The translations under genes were made by a program, and so were the position numbers. From assembly GCF_016593255.1 (NCBI RefSeq), contig NZ_AP023212.1, forward strand, positions 1,104,001-1,168,000: DNA of 64,000 nucleotides. Direction: 5' to 3'. Source of the DNA: Hydrogenimonas urashimensis. Its GTDB lineage: Bacteria; Campylobacterota; Campylobacteria; Campylobacterales; Hydrogenimonadaceae. Within the stretch, counting starts at the first letter, position 1. Each line of letters starts with the position of its first letter. The notes beneath the pieces were generated by a model, which worked only from the letters and a program-made list of their open reading frames with translations, ran no database searches and was not told where the DNA came from. Positions 8,664-16,302 of the stretch are shown here, piece by piece.

Positions 8664-8691
8664 ACGACCAACGACCAACGATTAACGACCA
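8664..8691 (-). repeat. Heptamer array (GTCGTTG family, inverted), right copy flanking the four-helix-bundle gene
   Basis: Four units on the + strand, three ACGACCA and one ACGATTA. These are reverse complements of the GTCGTTG-type units at 8247-8274. The array covers the last codons of hldD, whose terminal SGR and stop codon are made of repeat units. It lies about 43 bases upstream of the four-helix-bundle start. Confidence 0.88.
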
Positions 8692-9677
8692 CTAACCTCC
8701 GTCTCATAAAGCCGCTTGATCTCCGGCAAATACCGTCGTATACCCTCTTCCAGCGACACTTCCGGTTCGTATCCGAGACACTCTCTTGTCGGCTCGATGT
8801 CGGCCTGGGTGAAGAACTGGTATTGCCCGATGTAGGGGTTGGGGATGTAATCGCAGGGCAGGTCGGTGCCGAGCTGGGCCTGCAATATGTCGACGATATC
8901 CTGAAAACTCCGGGCTTTTCCGGTACCCACATTGTAGACGCCGCTTCGTTTGGGATTGCAGGCTCTGATGTTGGCCTGGATCACGTCGTCAATGTAGATG
9001 AAGTCGCGCAGAATTTTGTCGCTCCCTTCGAAGAGCCTCGGGTTCTTCCCCGCCAAAATCTGGTGCCCGAACTGCAGCACCATGGAAGCGGTTTTGTTTT
9101 TATAAAACTCCCGGGGGCCGTAGACGTTGAAATAGCGCAATCCCACCACCGGCAGGTCGGTCGTTTCCATCCAGTCATACGCCAGATGGTCCATCGCCAG
9201 TTTGCTGAAGCCATAGATGTTGGCGGGCTCTTCCCGCCCCACGGTCTGGGGCGCGGGAGCATTGCCGTAGGTGGCACCGGAGCTGGCGTATATCATCGCC
9301 GCTCCCATCTCTTCGGCCATTTTCAGAAGGTCTTTGAAAGCGTTGAGATTGGTGTCGATCATGATCTTCTGATCATATACCGTCGTGTCGCTGATGGCCG
9401 CCTCGTGGAATATGTAGTCGAACCTGAAATCTCTGAGCCTTTTCAAATCCTCGGGCTTCGTGATGTCTCCGGCGATGATTTCGCCCTTGAAACCTATCAG
9501 GTTTTTGTAGTGACCGAAACTTTTGAGATTGCCGTTGGAGAATGTCTCACCCGTTCTGAAAAGGTCGAACACCACCACTTTTGCGTCGGGATAATTGTCC
9601 TGAAAATAAAACGCCAGATTGGAGCCGATGAAACCCGCTCCTCCGGTAATGAGTATTGTTTTGCCATTAAAATCCAT
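8682..9677 (-). CDS. hldD: ADP-L-glycero-D-manno-heptose 6-epimerase
   Basis: HldD is the last enzyme of ADP-L,D-heptose synthesis. The 331-residue short-chain-dehydrogenase fold carries the NAD(P)-binding ILITGGAGFIGSNLA at the N-terminus. A serine/threonine-rich SSGATYG and the catalytic YGFSKLAMD follow, and then RYFNVYGPRE, all usual for the family. The gene overlaps the 3' end of gmhB by 11 bases. Its own 3' end runs into a heptamer array, so the last three residues (SGR) are repeat-encoded; the native C-terminus may have been replaced by one or a few codons without harm. Confidence 0.96.
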   Translation of the reverse strand: MDFNGKTILITGGAGFIGSNLAFYFQDNYPDAKVVVFDLFRTGETFSNGNLKSFGHYKNLIGFKGEIIAGDITKPEDLKRLRDFRFDYIFHEAAISDTTVYDQKIMIDTNLNAFKDLLKMAEEMGAAMIYASSGATYGNAPAPQTVGREEPANIYGFSKLAMDHLAYDWMETTDLPVVGLRYFNVYGPREFYKNKTASMVLQFGHQILAGKNPRLFEGSDKILRDFIYIDDVIQANIRACNPKRSGVYNVGTGKARSFQDIVDILQAQLGTDLPCDYIPNPYIGQYQFFTQADIEPTRECLGYEPEVSLEEGIRRYLPEIKRLYETEVSGR

Positions 9678-10152
9678 GCAATTCCTTTACATCAATTGTG
9701 CGATTTTTCTCTACCAGAAGCGTATGCCCCACGCCGGCACGTTTCGCCGCTTCCACGTCGCTCGGCTTGTCGCCGATCATCCACGATTGCGCCATGTCAA
9801 TACCAAAACGTTTTTGGGCGGCCAGAAACATGCCCGGCATCGGTTTCCGGCAGTCGCATCCCGCAGCCGGATCGTGGGGGCAAGAGAAAACCTGTTCACG
9901 GGTGATGTCGATACCCGCTTCTCTCATTTTCTCGATCATCCACGTTGTCAGCTTTTCGAAATCCTCTTCGCTGTAATACCCGCGACCGATACCGGACTGG
10001 TTGGTCACGATAACAGGCAGGTATCCCTTTTTCTGGGCTTTTTTGACAAACGCCAAAATCCCGTCGACAAATTCGAAATCTTCGATCCGGCTCACATACC
10101 CGTGATCGACATTGATAACCCCATCACGGTCTAGAAAGAGTGCTTTTCTCAT
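9667..10152 (-). CDS. gmhB: D-glycero-beta-D-manno-heptose-1,7-bisphosphate 7-phosphatase
   Basis: This HAD-superfamily phosphatase of 161 residues removes the C7 phosphate between the two HldE reactions. It starts with LFLDRDGVIN, containing the nucleophilic and acid/base aspartates. It has TNQSGIGRGYY and the zinc loop CPHDPAAGCDCRKPMPGM, which distinguishes GmhB from histidinol phosphatase. The frame is open from 10281, but MRKALFLDRDG begins at ATG 10152, which overlaps the stop of a 36-codon upstream ORF as ATGA. With gmhA, hldE and hldD this completes the pathway from sedoheptulose 7-phosphate. Confidence 0.95.
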   Translation of the reverse strand: MRKALFLDRDGVINVDHGYVSRIEDFEFVDGILAFVKKAQKKGYLPVIVTNQSGIGRGYYSEEDFEKLTTWMIEKMREAGIDITREQVFSCPHDPAAGCDCRKPMPGMFLAAQKRFGIDMAQSWMIGDKPSDVEAAKRAGVGHTLLVEKNRTIDVKELHGF

Positions 10153-10259
10153 CGTTTCTCGATCAGCCAAACCAGTCCCATGATCAACAAGATAAGTGCC
10201 GCCCAGGTCAGGAAACCGGGAAGTGCAGCGGTATTGACCGCATGACCACCCGTCGGCAT
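10149..10259 (-). CDS. 36-residue single-helix membrane protein of unknown function
   Basis: A 36-codon frame from ATG 10259 to TGA 10149 encodes a short polar N-terminus (MPTGGHAVNTAALPGF), one strongly hydrophobic helix (TWAALILLIMGLVWLI) and a basic tail EKR. Its stop overlaps the gmhB start as ATGA. It lies 70 bases downstream of ccoS on the same strand. Size and position suggest a small accessory membrane subunit, possibly tied to cbb3 oxidase assembly, but I do not recognise a family. The ribosome-binding site is not convincing, so a chance frame remains possible. Confidence 0.5.
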   Translation of the reverse strand: MPTGGHAVNTAALPGFLTWAALILLIMGLVWLIEKR

Positions 10260-10289
10260 ATAGGCAGGGCCCATACTCCATATCCTCCC

Positions 10290-10310
10290 ATTCTCAATTT
10301 TCAGTTTTCT
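10290..10310 (+). repeat. Short degenerate heptamer array between ccoS and the 36-codon ORF
   Basis: Three consecutive 7-base units ATTCTCA, ATTTTCA and GTTTTCT. They resemble the reverse complement of the TGAGAAT-type units found at 25263-25297. With only three units this could be chance; it is listed because it is intergenic and in phase. Confidence 0.45.
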
Positions 10311-10329
10311 CCCGATACCACTACGCGAC

Positions 10330-10560
10330 TCATTCGGGCATTACCCGTTTGTCTTTGCGCTTCTCTTCGATCTTTTTTCTCTTTTTTTCCATCATGACGG
10401 CGTCTTTGAGCTCATCTTCCCCGTCATAAAGCGCTCCGTCGAGAAATTTGTGTTTGTCTTCGAATTGGCCCGTTTTGTGACCCCACAGCAATGCAAACAG
10501 ACCGAACGCCCCTAGCAAAGTGGAGACGCCCAGCATCATTGCCAGAATACCCGAACTCAC
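10330..10560 (-). CDS. ccoS: cbb3-type cytochrome oxidase assembly protein CcoS
   Basis: The 76-residue protein has one N-terminal membrane helix (ILAMMLGVSTLLGAFGLFALLWG) followed by GQFEDKHKFLDGALYDGEDEL. This is the CcoS pattern in which a glycine-rich helix precedes a GQFDD-like motif. The C-terminus is lysine-rich. CcoS is needed with CcoI to load cofactors (heme b and CuB) into CcoN. It directly abuts the Dabb-domain gene upstream, and ccoI lies nearby on the same strand, forming a maturation cluster without the oxidase subunits. Confidence 0.85.
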   Translation of the reverse strand: MSSGILAMMLGVSTLLGAFGLFALLWGHKTGQFEDKHKFLDGALYDGEDELKDAVMMEKKRKKIEEKRKDKRVMPE

Positions 10561-10857
10561 TTACGCTTCCTTTTCGTAATCGACCACACGGCTCTCCAGC
10601 GTCACCTCCTTGATCACCGCAACGACCTTTTGGTGCGCCGGATGGATGCGGTAGCTCTCCAGCCCCGCTCTGTCGTCGAAAGTCGAAGTGAGCACCAGAT
10701 CCATCGAGCGTTCGGAGCGGGAGAAGTCGACCCCCACCTCCATCGACCGAAGTGACGGGATCTCTCGAGGCAAGGCCTCCAACATCGCTTTCACCTTTTC
10801 GATATTTTCACTTTTGTTCTCATCTTTAAACCGAAACATCACAATATGCACAACCAT
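10561..10857 (-). CDS. Dabb-family (stress-responsive A/B barrel) protein
   Basis: The 98-residue protein starts MVVHIVMFRFKD and contains SMEVGVDFSRSERSMDLVLTSTFDD and then LESYRIHPAHQKVV. This is the dimeric ferredoxin-like alpha/beta barrel (Dabb) pattern with its conserved HPxH motif. Physiological roles in bacteria are mostly unknown. No signal peptide is present, so it is cytoplasmic. It sits between a terminator hairpin (10880-10892) and ccoS, whose start follows its stop immediately. It is therefore probably first in a short transcript with ccoS and the genes beyond. Confidence 0.82.
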   Translation of the reverse strand: MVVHIVMFRFKDENKSENIEKVKAMLEALPREIPSLRSMEVGVDFSRSERSMDLVLTSTFDDRAGLESYRIHPAHQKVVAVIKEVTLESRVVDYEKEA

Positions 10858-10873
10858 ACCATCTCACCTTCTT

Positions 10874-10892
10874 AAAAAAGGGGCAAGGCCCC
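10874..10892 (-). terminator. Rho-independent terminator downstream of the ferredoxin-thioredoxin reductase gene
   Basis: Read on the minus strand, GGGGC, a CTT loop and GCCCC form a perfect five-pair stem followed by six T residues. It lies 36 bases after the stop at 10928 and just before the Dabb gene start. Two degenerate heptamers (ACGACCA and ACAATTA) sit beside it at 10899-10912. Confidence 0.8.
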
Positions 10893-10927
10893 ATTCAAAC
10901 GACCAACAATTAAACCCAAAGACGGAT

Positions 10928-11266
10928 TTAGTGATCATGCGTCGCGGCATACTCCGGCGTACAGAAGATACCGCAGTGACACTTGCCCTCTTCGGGAATC
11001 TCGTGCTCAATGGCGGGCTTGCAGGGGCACAGACGGTTGTCCGCGCTCACGTGATTGCCCTCTTCATCCTCGATCACCATATAGCAGGGGCACCATCGCT
11101 TGCCATAGAGCATCTTGTTGCGGGCCAATCCCATCATCACCCCTTCGTTGACATCCTCATTGGGGTTGTAGACCCAGCCAAACTGCTTGCAAACCTTGTC
11201 CGTGAACTTTTTCGTCTTTTCGAATTCCGCCAGGAACTCGTCCGAACTCATATCCACATATTCCAT
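10928..11266 (-). CDS. Ferredoxin-thioredoxin reductase catalytic (beta) chain family protein
   Basis: The 112-residue product has the FTR catalytic-chain cysteine pattern: WCPCYMV, then RLCPCKPA, then KCHCGIFC. In plant and cyanobacterial FTR these cysteines bind a [4Fe-4S] cluster and form the adjacent redox-active disulphide that reduces thioredoxin. No variable chain is seen nearby, as is usual for bacterial stand-alone FTR-like proteins. The electron donor is presumably a ferredoxin, and the partner thioredoxin is unknown. Its place between ccoI and ccoS hints at a role in redox or metal-site maturation, which is inference. Confidence 0.88.
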   Translation of the reverse strand: MEYVDMSSDEFLAEFEKTKKFTDKVCKQFGWVYNPNEDVNEGVMMGLARNKMLYGKRWCPCYMVIEDEEGNHVSADNRLCPCKPAIEHEIPEEGKCHCGIFCTPEYAATHDH

Positions 11267-11322
11267 TTTCCCGCCTTCTCTACAATATCGTTTATGCTAT
11301 CACGCCGACTCTGCATATCCAC

Positions 11323-13767
11323 TTAATTTTTCTTTTTAAAGGCACTCTTGATCCTCATCGAATTGCCGACAACCATCAGCGAGCTCAAACTCATCGACAG
11401 CGCCGCCACCAACGGTATGACATACCCAGCCACCGCCAGGGGGATCGTAACGGAGTTGTAGACGACCGAGAGGGCAAGATTCTGTTTGACGAACCTGAAG
11501 GTCCGACGGCTGATCAAAAAGGCATCCCGCAGTGAGGTGATGCGATCATCCAGCAAGACCACGTCGCTGACTTCCAATGCCACATCCGAACCGCTTCCCA
11601 TGGCGATGGCGATATCACTTTTGGAAAGCGCCAGGGCGTCGTTTATGCCGTCACCCGCCATCACGACGATACGCCCTTGGGCATGGAGTTTGTCTATCTT
11701 TTTTGCCTTCTCTTCGGGAAAAAGCGCGGCTTTGAACCGGGGAATGCCCACCTCTTCGGCGACCCTAGCCGCCGCTTTCTCGTTGTCACCGGTCAGCATG
11801 ATGACATCGATACCCAATTTTCCAATCTCTTCGATCGCCTCTTTCGCCCCCTGTTTCGGAAGATCCCGCAGCTCAAATCTCGCCACAGCCTTTCCATCCA
11901 CGGCGAAATAGAATAGTGTGTATTCGCTATCCTCTTTGACTTCGATGCCGAACTCCTCCATCATTTTCGCGTTGCCGCCCTGCAGGGTATGGCCATTGAA
12001 CTCGGCCGTGATCCCTCTGGCCTGCACCTGTTTTACCTGCTCCAACGGCACCTCCTCGAGGTACTCGTTGTGCGCTTTGAGATAATGGACGATCCCCTGA
12101 CTCACCGGATGGATGGAGCTTTTAACCAGCGAATAGAGCCAGTTCACATCGCATTGACCATAGGTTTCGTAGCTTACGACATGGGGTTTGCCCTCCGTAA
12201 TCGTCCCGGTTTTGTCCAGAACCAGCACATCGGCTTTGGCCATCGTCTCGATGAACGCCGCCTCTTTGAAAAGCACACCGCGCCGCGCCGCCAGGTTGAT
12301 GCCTATCAGTGTCGCCACGGGCGTCGCCAGCCCCAAAGCGCAGGGACAGGCGATGACGATGACCGATATGGAGACCACCAGCGCCCGTTCGAATTCGCCC
12401 GACATCCAGAGCCACCCTAAAAATGTCAAAAAAGCGATGCTCAGAATGGTCAGCGAAAACCAGCCCGAAATCTCGTTGGCAAGACGCTCGATTTTGGGCT
12501 TTTTGGTCAGCGACTCTTCCAACAGCCCCACCAGTGTCGTCAGCATGGAGGAGCTGTAGTCTTTCGTCGCCTCGTAGCGGACCACCCCGTCGATCGCCAC
12601 GCTGCCGCTGACAATCTCGTCACCCGGCCGCTTGTAGATGGGCTCGCTCTCGCCCGTTAGGGAGCTTTCATCAAAACTCCCCTCCCCCGAGACGACGACC
12701 CCGTCGATCGCCACCTTCTCTCCCGGCCGTACCTCGATAATGTCACCCGGCTGCACCTCTTCGACCGGAATCATCGCCTTTTCACCGTTTTGCACAACCG
12801 TCACTTCCGTGGGGAGGGCGCTGGTCAGTGCATCCATCGTATCCGCCGCGCGCTTCTTGCTCAAAACCTCCAGATATTTTCCTGCGAGCACGAAGGTAAT
12901 GATCATCGTCACCGAATCGAAATAGACCTCCCCTTTGCCCGTCACCATCGCCCACAGGGAGTAGAGATAGGCCAGTGACGCACCCGCCGCCACCAGAAGG
13001 TCCATGTTCACGAAGCGGTTTTTCAGTCCGTACCACGCCCCGCGGAAAAAGACCCATCCACTGTAAAAAAGCGTCGGCGTCGCCAGTACCCATTCGGCCA
13101 CATTGAGCACCTGCTTCACATCGCTGCGCATTCCAGTGAACATGCCCGTATATTGCGCCACCGCGATCCACATGATGTTCATCGTTGCGAAAATCGCCAC
13201 CAAAAGGCGGCTGTAGTAGTCCCGCCGCGCCCTGTTGGCCCGTTCCTCCTGCAGTTTCGGATCGTACGGATAGGCATTGTAGCCGATCGCCCGAATCTTT
13301 TCGATGATCTGCGAAAGCTTGATCTCCTCCGGGTCCCATACCACATGGGCCTTGTTGGTCGTGTAGTTGATCGTCGCTTCGACAATCCCCTGCGTCTGGT
13401 GCAGCACCTTTTCGTTTAGCCAGACACAGGCAGCGCAGTGAATCCCTTCGATGATCAGAAAGATTTCGTAAAGCCCGTCACTTCGCTCGACTATGTATTT
13501 CTTCTTGAATCCTTCCAGATCGAATTTGTGCAGATCGTCCGAAAGCTCTTTGGGCGGCTCGAGTCGATTCTTGCCAAGCTTGTCGTAAAAAGTATCGAGC
13601 CCTTCGGAGCGAAGAAGATGGTAGATCCCCTGACACCCTTTGCAGCAGAAATAGTGGGTGTCTTCTCCCTCTTTTTCGGTGATCATCACCGATTCGTCGA
13701 ACTCCAGGTGGCAGTGTGTGCATGGAACTTTGGCCAAAAAAAAATCCTCTTGTTGTTTTGAAGTCAA
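11323..13767 (-). CDS. ccoI: Copper-translocating P-type ATPase of cbb3 oxidase maturation (CcoI/FixI)
   Basis: This 814-residue P1B-type ATPase begins with a cysteine cluster (CTHCH at 16-20 and FCCKGC at 40-45) typical of CcoI/FixI. A heavy-metal-associated domain with CAAC at 111-114 follows. Transmembrane helices, the CPCALGLATP ion-binding motif, DKTGTITEGKP with the phosphorylated aspartate, an HP motif in HPVSQG and the hinge GDGINDALAL then appear in order. It exports copper to the periplasmic side of the inner membrane for CuB insertion into cytochrome cbb3. Together with ccoS at 10330 it marks microaerobic respiration. The region upstream is decayed mobile DNA, so its promoter must lie within 13768-13840. 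Confidence 0.93.
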   Translation of the reverse strand: MTSKQQEDFFLAKVPCTHCHLEFDESVMITEKEGEDTHYFCCKGCQGIYHLLRSEGLDTFYDKLGKNRLEPPKELSDDLHKFDLEGFKKKYIVERSDGLYEIFLIIEGIHCAACVWLNEKVLHQTQGIVEATINYTTNKAHVVWDPEEIKLSQIIEKIRAIGYNAYPYDPKLQEERANRARRDYYSRLLVAIFATMNIMWIAVAQYTGMFTGMRSDVKQVLNVAEWVLATPTLFYSGWVFFRGAWYGLKNRFVNMDLLVAAGASLAYLYSLWAMVTGKGEVYFDSVTMIITFVLAGKYLEVLSKKRAADTMDALTSALPTEVTVVQNGEKAMIPVEEVQPGDIIEVRPGEKVAIDGVVVSGEGSFDESSLTGESEPIYKRPGDEIVSGSVAIDGVVRYEATKDYSSSMLTTLVGLLEESLTKKPKIERLANEISGWFSLTILSIAFLTFLGWLWMSGEFERALVVSISVIVIACPCALGLATPVATLIGINLAARRGVLFKEAAFIETMAKADVLVLDKTGTITEGKPHVVSYETYGQCDVNWLYSLVKSSIHPVSQGIVHYLKAHNEYLEEVPLEQVKQVQARGITAEFNGHTLQGGNAKMMEEFGIEVKEDSEYTLFYFAVDGKAVARFELRDLPKQGAKEAIEEIGKLGIDVIMLTGDNEKAAARVAEEVGIPRFKAALFPEEKAKKIDKLHAQGRIVVMAGDGINDALALSKSDIAIAMGSGSDVALEVSDVVLLDDRITSLRDAFLISRRTFRFVKQNLALSVVYNSVTIPLAVAGYVIPLVAALSMSLSSLMVVGNSMRIKSAFKKKN

Positions 13768-13835
13768 ATTATATCTTATACTGAATATATGGGTTAACCC
13801 TCATTGGCATTTGATGATATTGTGCCAAAACAGAA

Positions 13836-13931
13836 GGTGCCTGTCCGATCAAAGAATTCTTGGCCTTCTACAACCGCAACCGACTTCATGCGTCACTGTA
13901 TAATGAATATGTGCCTCCACTATGCAGATAG
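13836..13931 (+). pseudogene. C-terminal remnant of an IS3-like transposase
   Basis: Within the 346-base interval between ccoI and the ugd pseudogene one frame reads CPIKEFLAFYNRNRLH and continues ASLYNEYVPPLCR before TAG. The FYN-x-x-R-x-H-xxL-Y pattern followed by PP is the end of the integrase core in IS3-family OrfB proteins (usually YYN..R.HSALGY.TP). Nothing else of the transposase or of terminal repeats is visible, and the upstream frame breaks. The remainder of the interval (13932-14113) is A+T-rich and I see no gene in it. Confidence 0.5.
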
Positions 13932-14113
13932 CGGTCTAAGATGCTTGAAAGATGGCCAGTGAAAAATATTGTCATGACAAATGTGGGCAGTTTACGATAG
14001 CCATTTTTGCTTTTAATGCATATTCAAAGACAATTAGGATATTATTCGCAACAAAAATCCATATAATCATATGAAAATCTATTCATCCAAAGAAAACAAT
14101 GCACTCCAATGAA

Positions 14114-15050
14114 ATGAAGAAGTATAGAATCGCCATAGCAGGGTCTAGGTATGTAGACCCCTCCAATGGCCTGCTTCTAGCCCAACACTCGGAAATCAAA
14201 ACAATTATCAAATCGATGACACCGATAGGATTTACAAAATTTCTCAAAAAGAAGTTCAAAACCGAAAACATCATCTTCTCTTCAAAATTTTCAAGAAAGA
14301 GCAAAACACTGTATTACAACCTCTACCCCGGCCATATTATCGTTAAAGAACAGAGTAAAAGAGTAGGAATTTTCGCCAATCTCCTTGCGCAAAGCGCCAA
14401 AGAAAGATGATATTTCAATGTTGTTTACCGAAAACACAGAAGCGGAAGCCATCAAATTTAATGCATACCTCGCTATGCGTATCACCTATTTCAACAAACT
14501 AAACAGCTACTGCGAAACCTCCTATGGGCTGAAAACACCACATATTATTGTTATTGGAATAGAAAGCGCAGGACTCGATCCTTGTATTGGCATACATTAC
14601 GACAATCCCTCGTTCGATTACAGTGGCTACTGCCCCTCGAAAGATACAGAACAGTTGTTCAGCAACTACAAAGACGTACCTTCTAATAATACGCGCCATC
14701 GTCGAAGCCAACCGAACCCACAAAGACTTCATCGCCAATCAGATCATTTCGAAATTGCCCAAAGACTCCCATGGGTTTCCAACAGTTATGGTAGAAATTT
14801 ATCATCTGACTATGAAACCGAGTTCGGACAATTTCAGAAGTTCAGCCATACAAGGCTTTATGAAGTGTATGAAAGCAAAAGGTATAGGTGTTATTCTCCA
14901 TGAACCGATATACAATGAATTTGAATTTTTATCTCCAAGGCTATAAGAAACATGAATGAATTTAAAAAGATGATTGACATTATACTCGCGAACAGACTTT
15001 ATGTTCAGAACAAAGTATATACTCATGATATTTTCGGCAGCAGTATTTGA
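14114..15050 (+). pseudogene. ugd: Decayed UDP-glucose 6-dehydrogenase gene
   Basis: Four fragments in shifting frames align in order with Ugd. They are MKKYRIAIAGSRYV and GLLLAQHSE from 14114, fused by an internal deletion to TPIGFTKFL and LYYNLYPGHIIVKEQ, then [15 protein letters not shown] and [13 protein letters not shown] from about 14385. [13 protein letters not shown] and [15 protein letters not shown] lie in the third frame to 14946, and a last piece from 14952 ends KVYTHDIFGSSI. Ugd makes UDP-glucuronate for capsule and O-antigen. Here about 70 codons are missing after the nucleotide-binding loop, the catalytic cysteine region is altered (GYCPSKD has lost the leucine) and at least three frameshifts are present, so it cannot be functional. 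It marks the left edge of the low-GC island. Confidence 0.85.
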
Positions 15051-15054
15051 ATAA

Positions 15055-16302
15055 ATGATTAAAATAGCAAAGGATAAAAGACAATTATTAGCTAATTTCT
15101 TTTCTTTATCGGTGCTGCAAGGTGCAAACTTCATTTTACCTTTAATTACTTTACCCTATCTCGTTCGAATTTTGGGAACAGAAAAATTTGGACTGGTTGC
15201 GTTTGCCCAAGCATTTATCATGTATTTCAATATTTTTGTAGATTATGGCTTCAATCTCTCGGCCACTAGAGAAATCTCCGTTCATAAAGAAAATCAACAA
15301 AAAATAATGGAAATATTTTCAGCAGTGATGACGCTCAAAATCATGTTGCTATTTTTTTCTTTTCTCGTTCTATTGTTTTTGACGAATGTATTTTCAAAAT
15401 TTGCATCCGATCGCCTACTATATCTACTGACTTTTGGTGTAGTTATTGGACAAGCCATTTTCCCCATTTGGTTTTTTCAAGGTATAGAAAAAATGAAATA
15501 TATTACAATTTTAAATATTTTAGCAAAACTAATTTTTACAATTGCGATTTTTTTATTCGTAAAGGAACCAAACAACTATTTATTCGTTCCAATTCTCAAC
15601 TCACTCGGTTTTATAATAGCGGGGATTTTATCTCTATTCATCATCAAATTTATTTTCCATATACATTGGATTTATCCAAAAAGAGACTCTGTCGTGCGTC
15701 TTTTCAAAGAAAGCACTCATTTGTTTATTTCCAATCTCTCCGTAACACTTTTTAGTGTCAGTAATACATTCATATTGGGAATACTTACAAACAATACAAT
15801 GGTTGGTATCTATGCAAGTATCGAAAAAGTCATTGTGGCAATCAAAAATCTATATGTTCCCCTTTATCAAGCCCTCTTTCCCTGGCTTTCAAAAAAGGAT
15901 CCTCAAAATATCAGAATGATTATAAAAAAGATGGTACCACTCATTTTTGCTGTAAGTTTCATCATTTTTCTGATACTTTTTGTTTTTGCAGAAGATATAC
16001 TAAGTTTATTGTACAACAACAATAATATTATAAAATATTCTTATATTTTCAAATTGTTTGCAATGATTTCTATTTTTGCCTCCTTGAATATGTTATTTAA
16101 TATGCTTTATCTTACATCTATAAAAGCCTATAAGGAGCGAATGTCCATCATGCTCAAAAGTGGTTTTTTCAGTATCGTGACAACTTTCACATGTACGTTT
16201 ATATTTGGAATAACCGGGACCGCTATTTCGGCCGTTTCGACGGAATTCTTATTGCTTATTCTTGGAGGCACTTATTATTTGAAAGCGGAAAAAAATGTCT
16301 AA
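15055..16302 (+). CDS. O-antigen flippase (Wzx-like, polysaccharide transport family)
   Basis: This 415-residue protein has about twelve hydrophobic helices and begins LANFFSLSVLQGANFILPLITLPYLVRILG, the standard N-terminal pattern of Wzx/RfbX flippases. Such proteins move undecaprenyl-diphosphate-linked oligosaccharide units to the periplasm. Base composition drops sharply compared with ccoI, as expected for a transferred O-antigen cluster. It starts five bases after the ugd remnant ends and overlaps the next transferase gene by 8 bases. Confidence 0.9.
   Translation: MIKIAKDKRQLLANFFSLSVLQGANFILPLITLPYLVRILGTEKFGLVAFAQAFIMYFNIFVDYGFNLSATREISVHKENQQKIMEIFSAVMTLKIMLLFFSFLVLLFLTNVFSKFASDRLLYLLTFGVVIGQAIFPIWFFQGIEKMKYITILNILAKLIFTIAIFLFVKEPNNYLFVPILNSLGFIIAGILSLFIIKFIFHIHWIYPKRDSVVRLFKESTHLFISNLSVTLFSVSNTFILGILTNNTMVGIYASIEKVIVAIKNLYVPLYQALFPWLSKKDPQNIRMIIKKMVPLIFAVSFIIFLILFVFAEDILSLLYNNNNIIKYSYIFKLFAMISIFASLNMLFNMLYLTSIKAYKERMSIMLKSGFFSIVTTFTCTFIFGITGTAISAVSTEFLLLILGGTYYLKAEKNV

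Noticed and set aside
8247-8691. CRISPR array
   Set aside because: The repeats are contiguous 7-base units with no spacers, and no cas gene is in the window.
8220-8691. A complete diversity-generating retroelement
   Set aside because: The four-helix-bundle protein is Avd-like, but no reverse transcriptase, template repeat or variable repeat is present nearby.
13658-13903. Plus-strand ORF overlapping the ccoI start
   Set aside because: Its N-terminal half is antisense to ccoI and its frame differs from the transposase-like segment; it has no support as a gene.
14385-14946. Two separate hypothetical genes downstream of the first ugd fragment
   Set aside because: Both are successive frames of a single decayed UDP-glucose dehydrogenase gene, as the ordered conserved blocks show.
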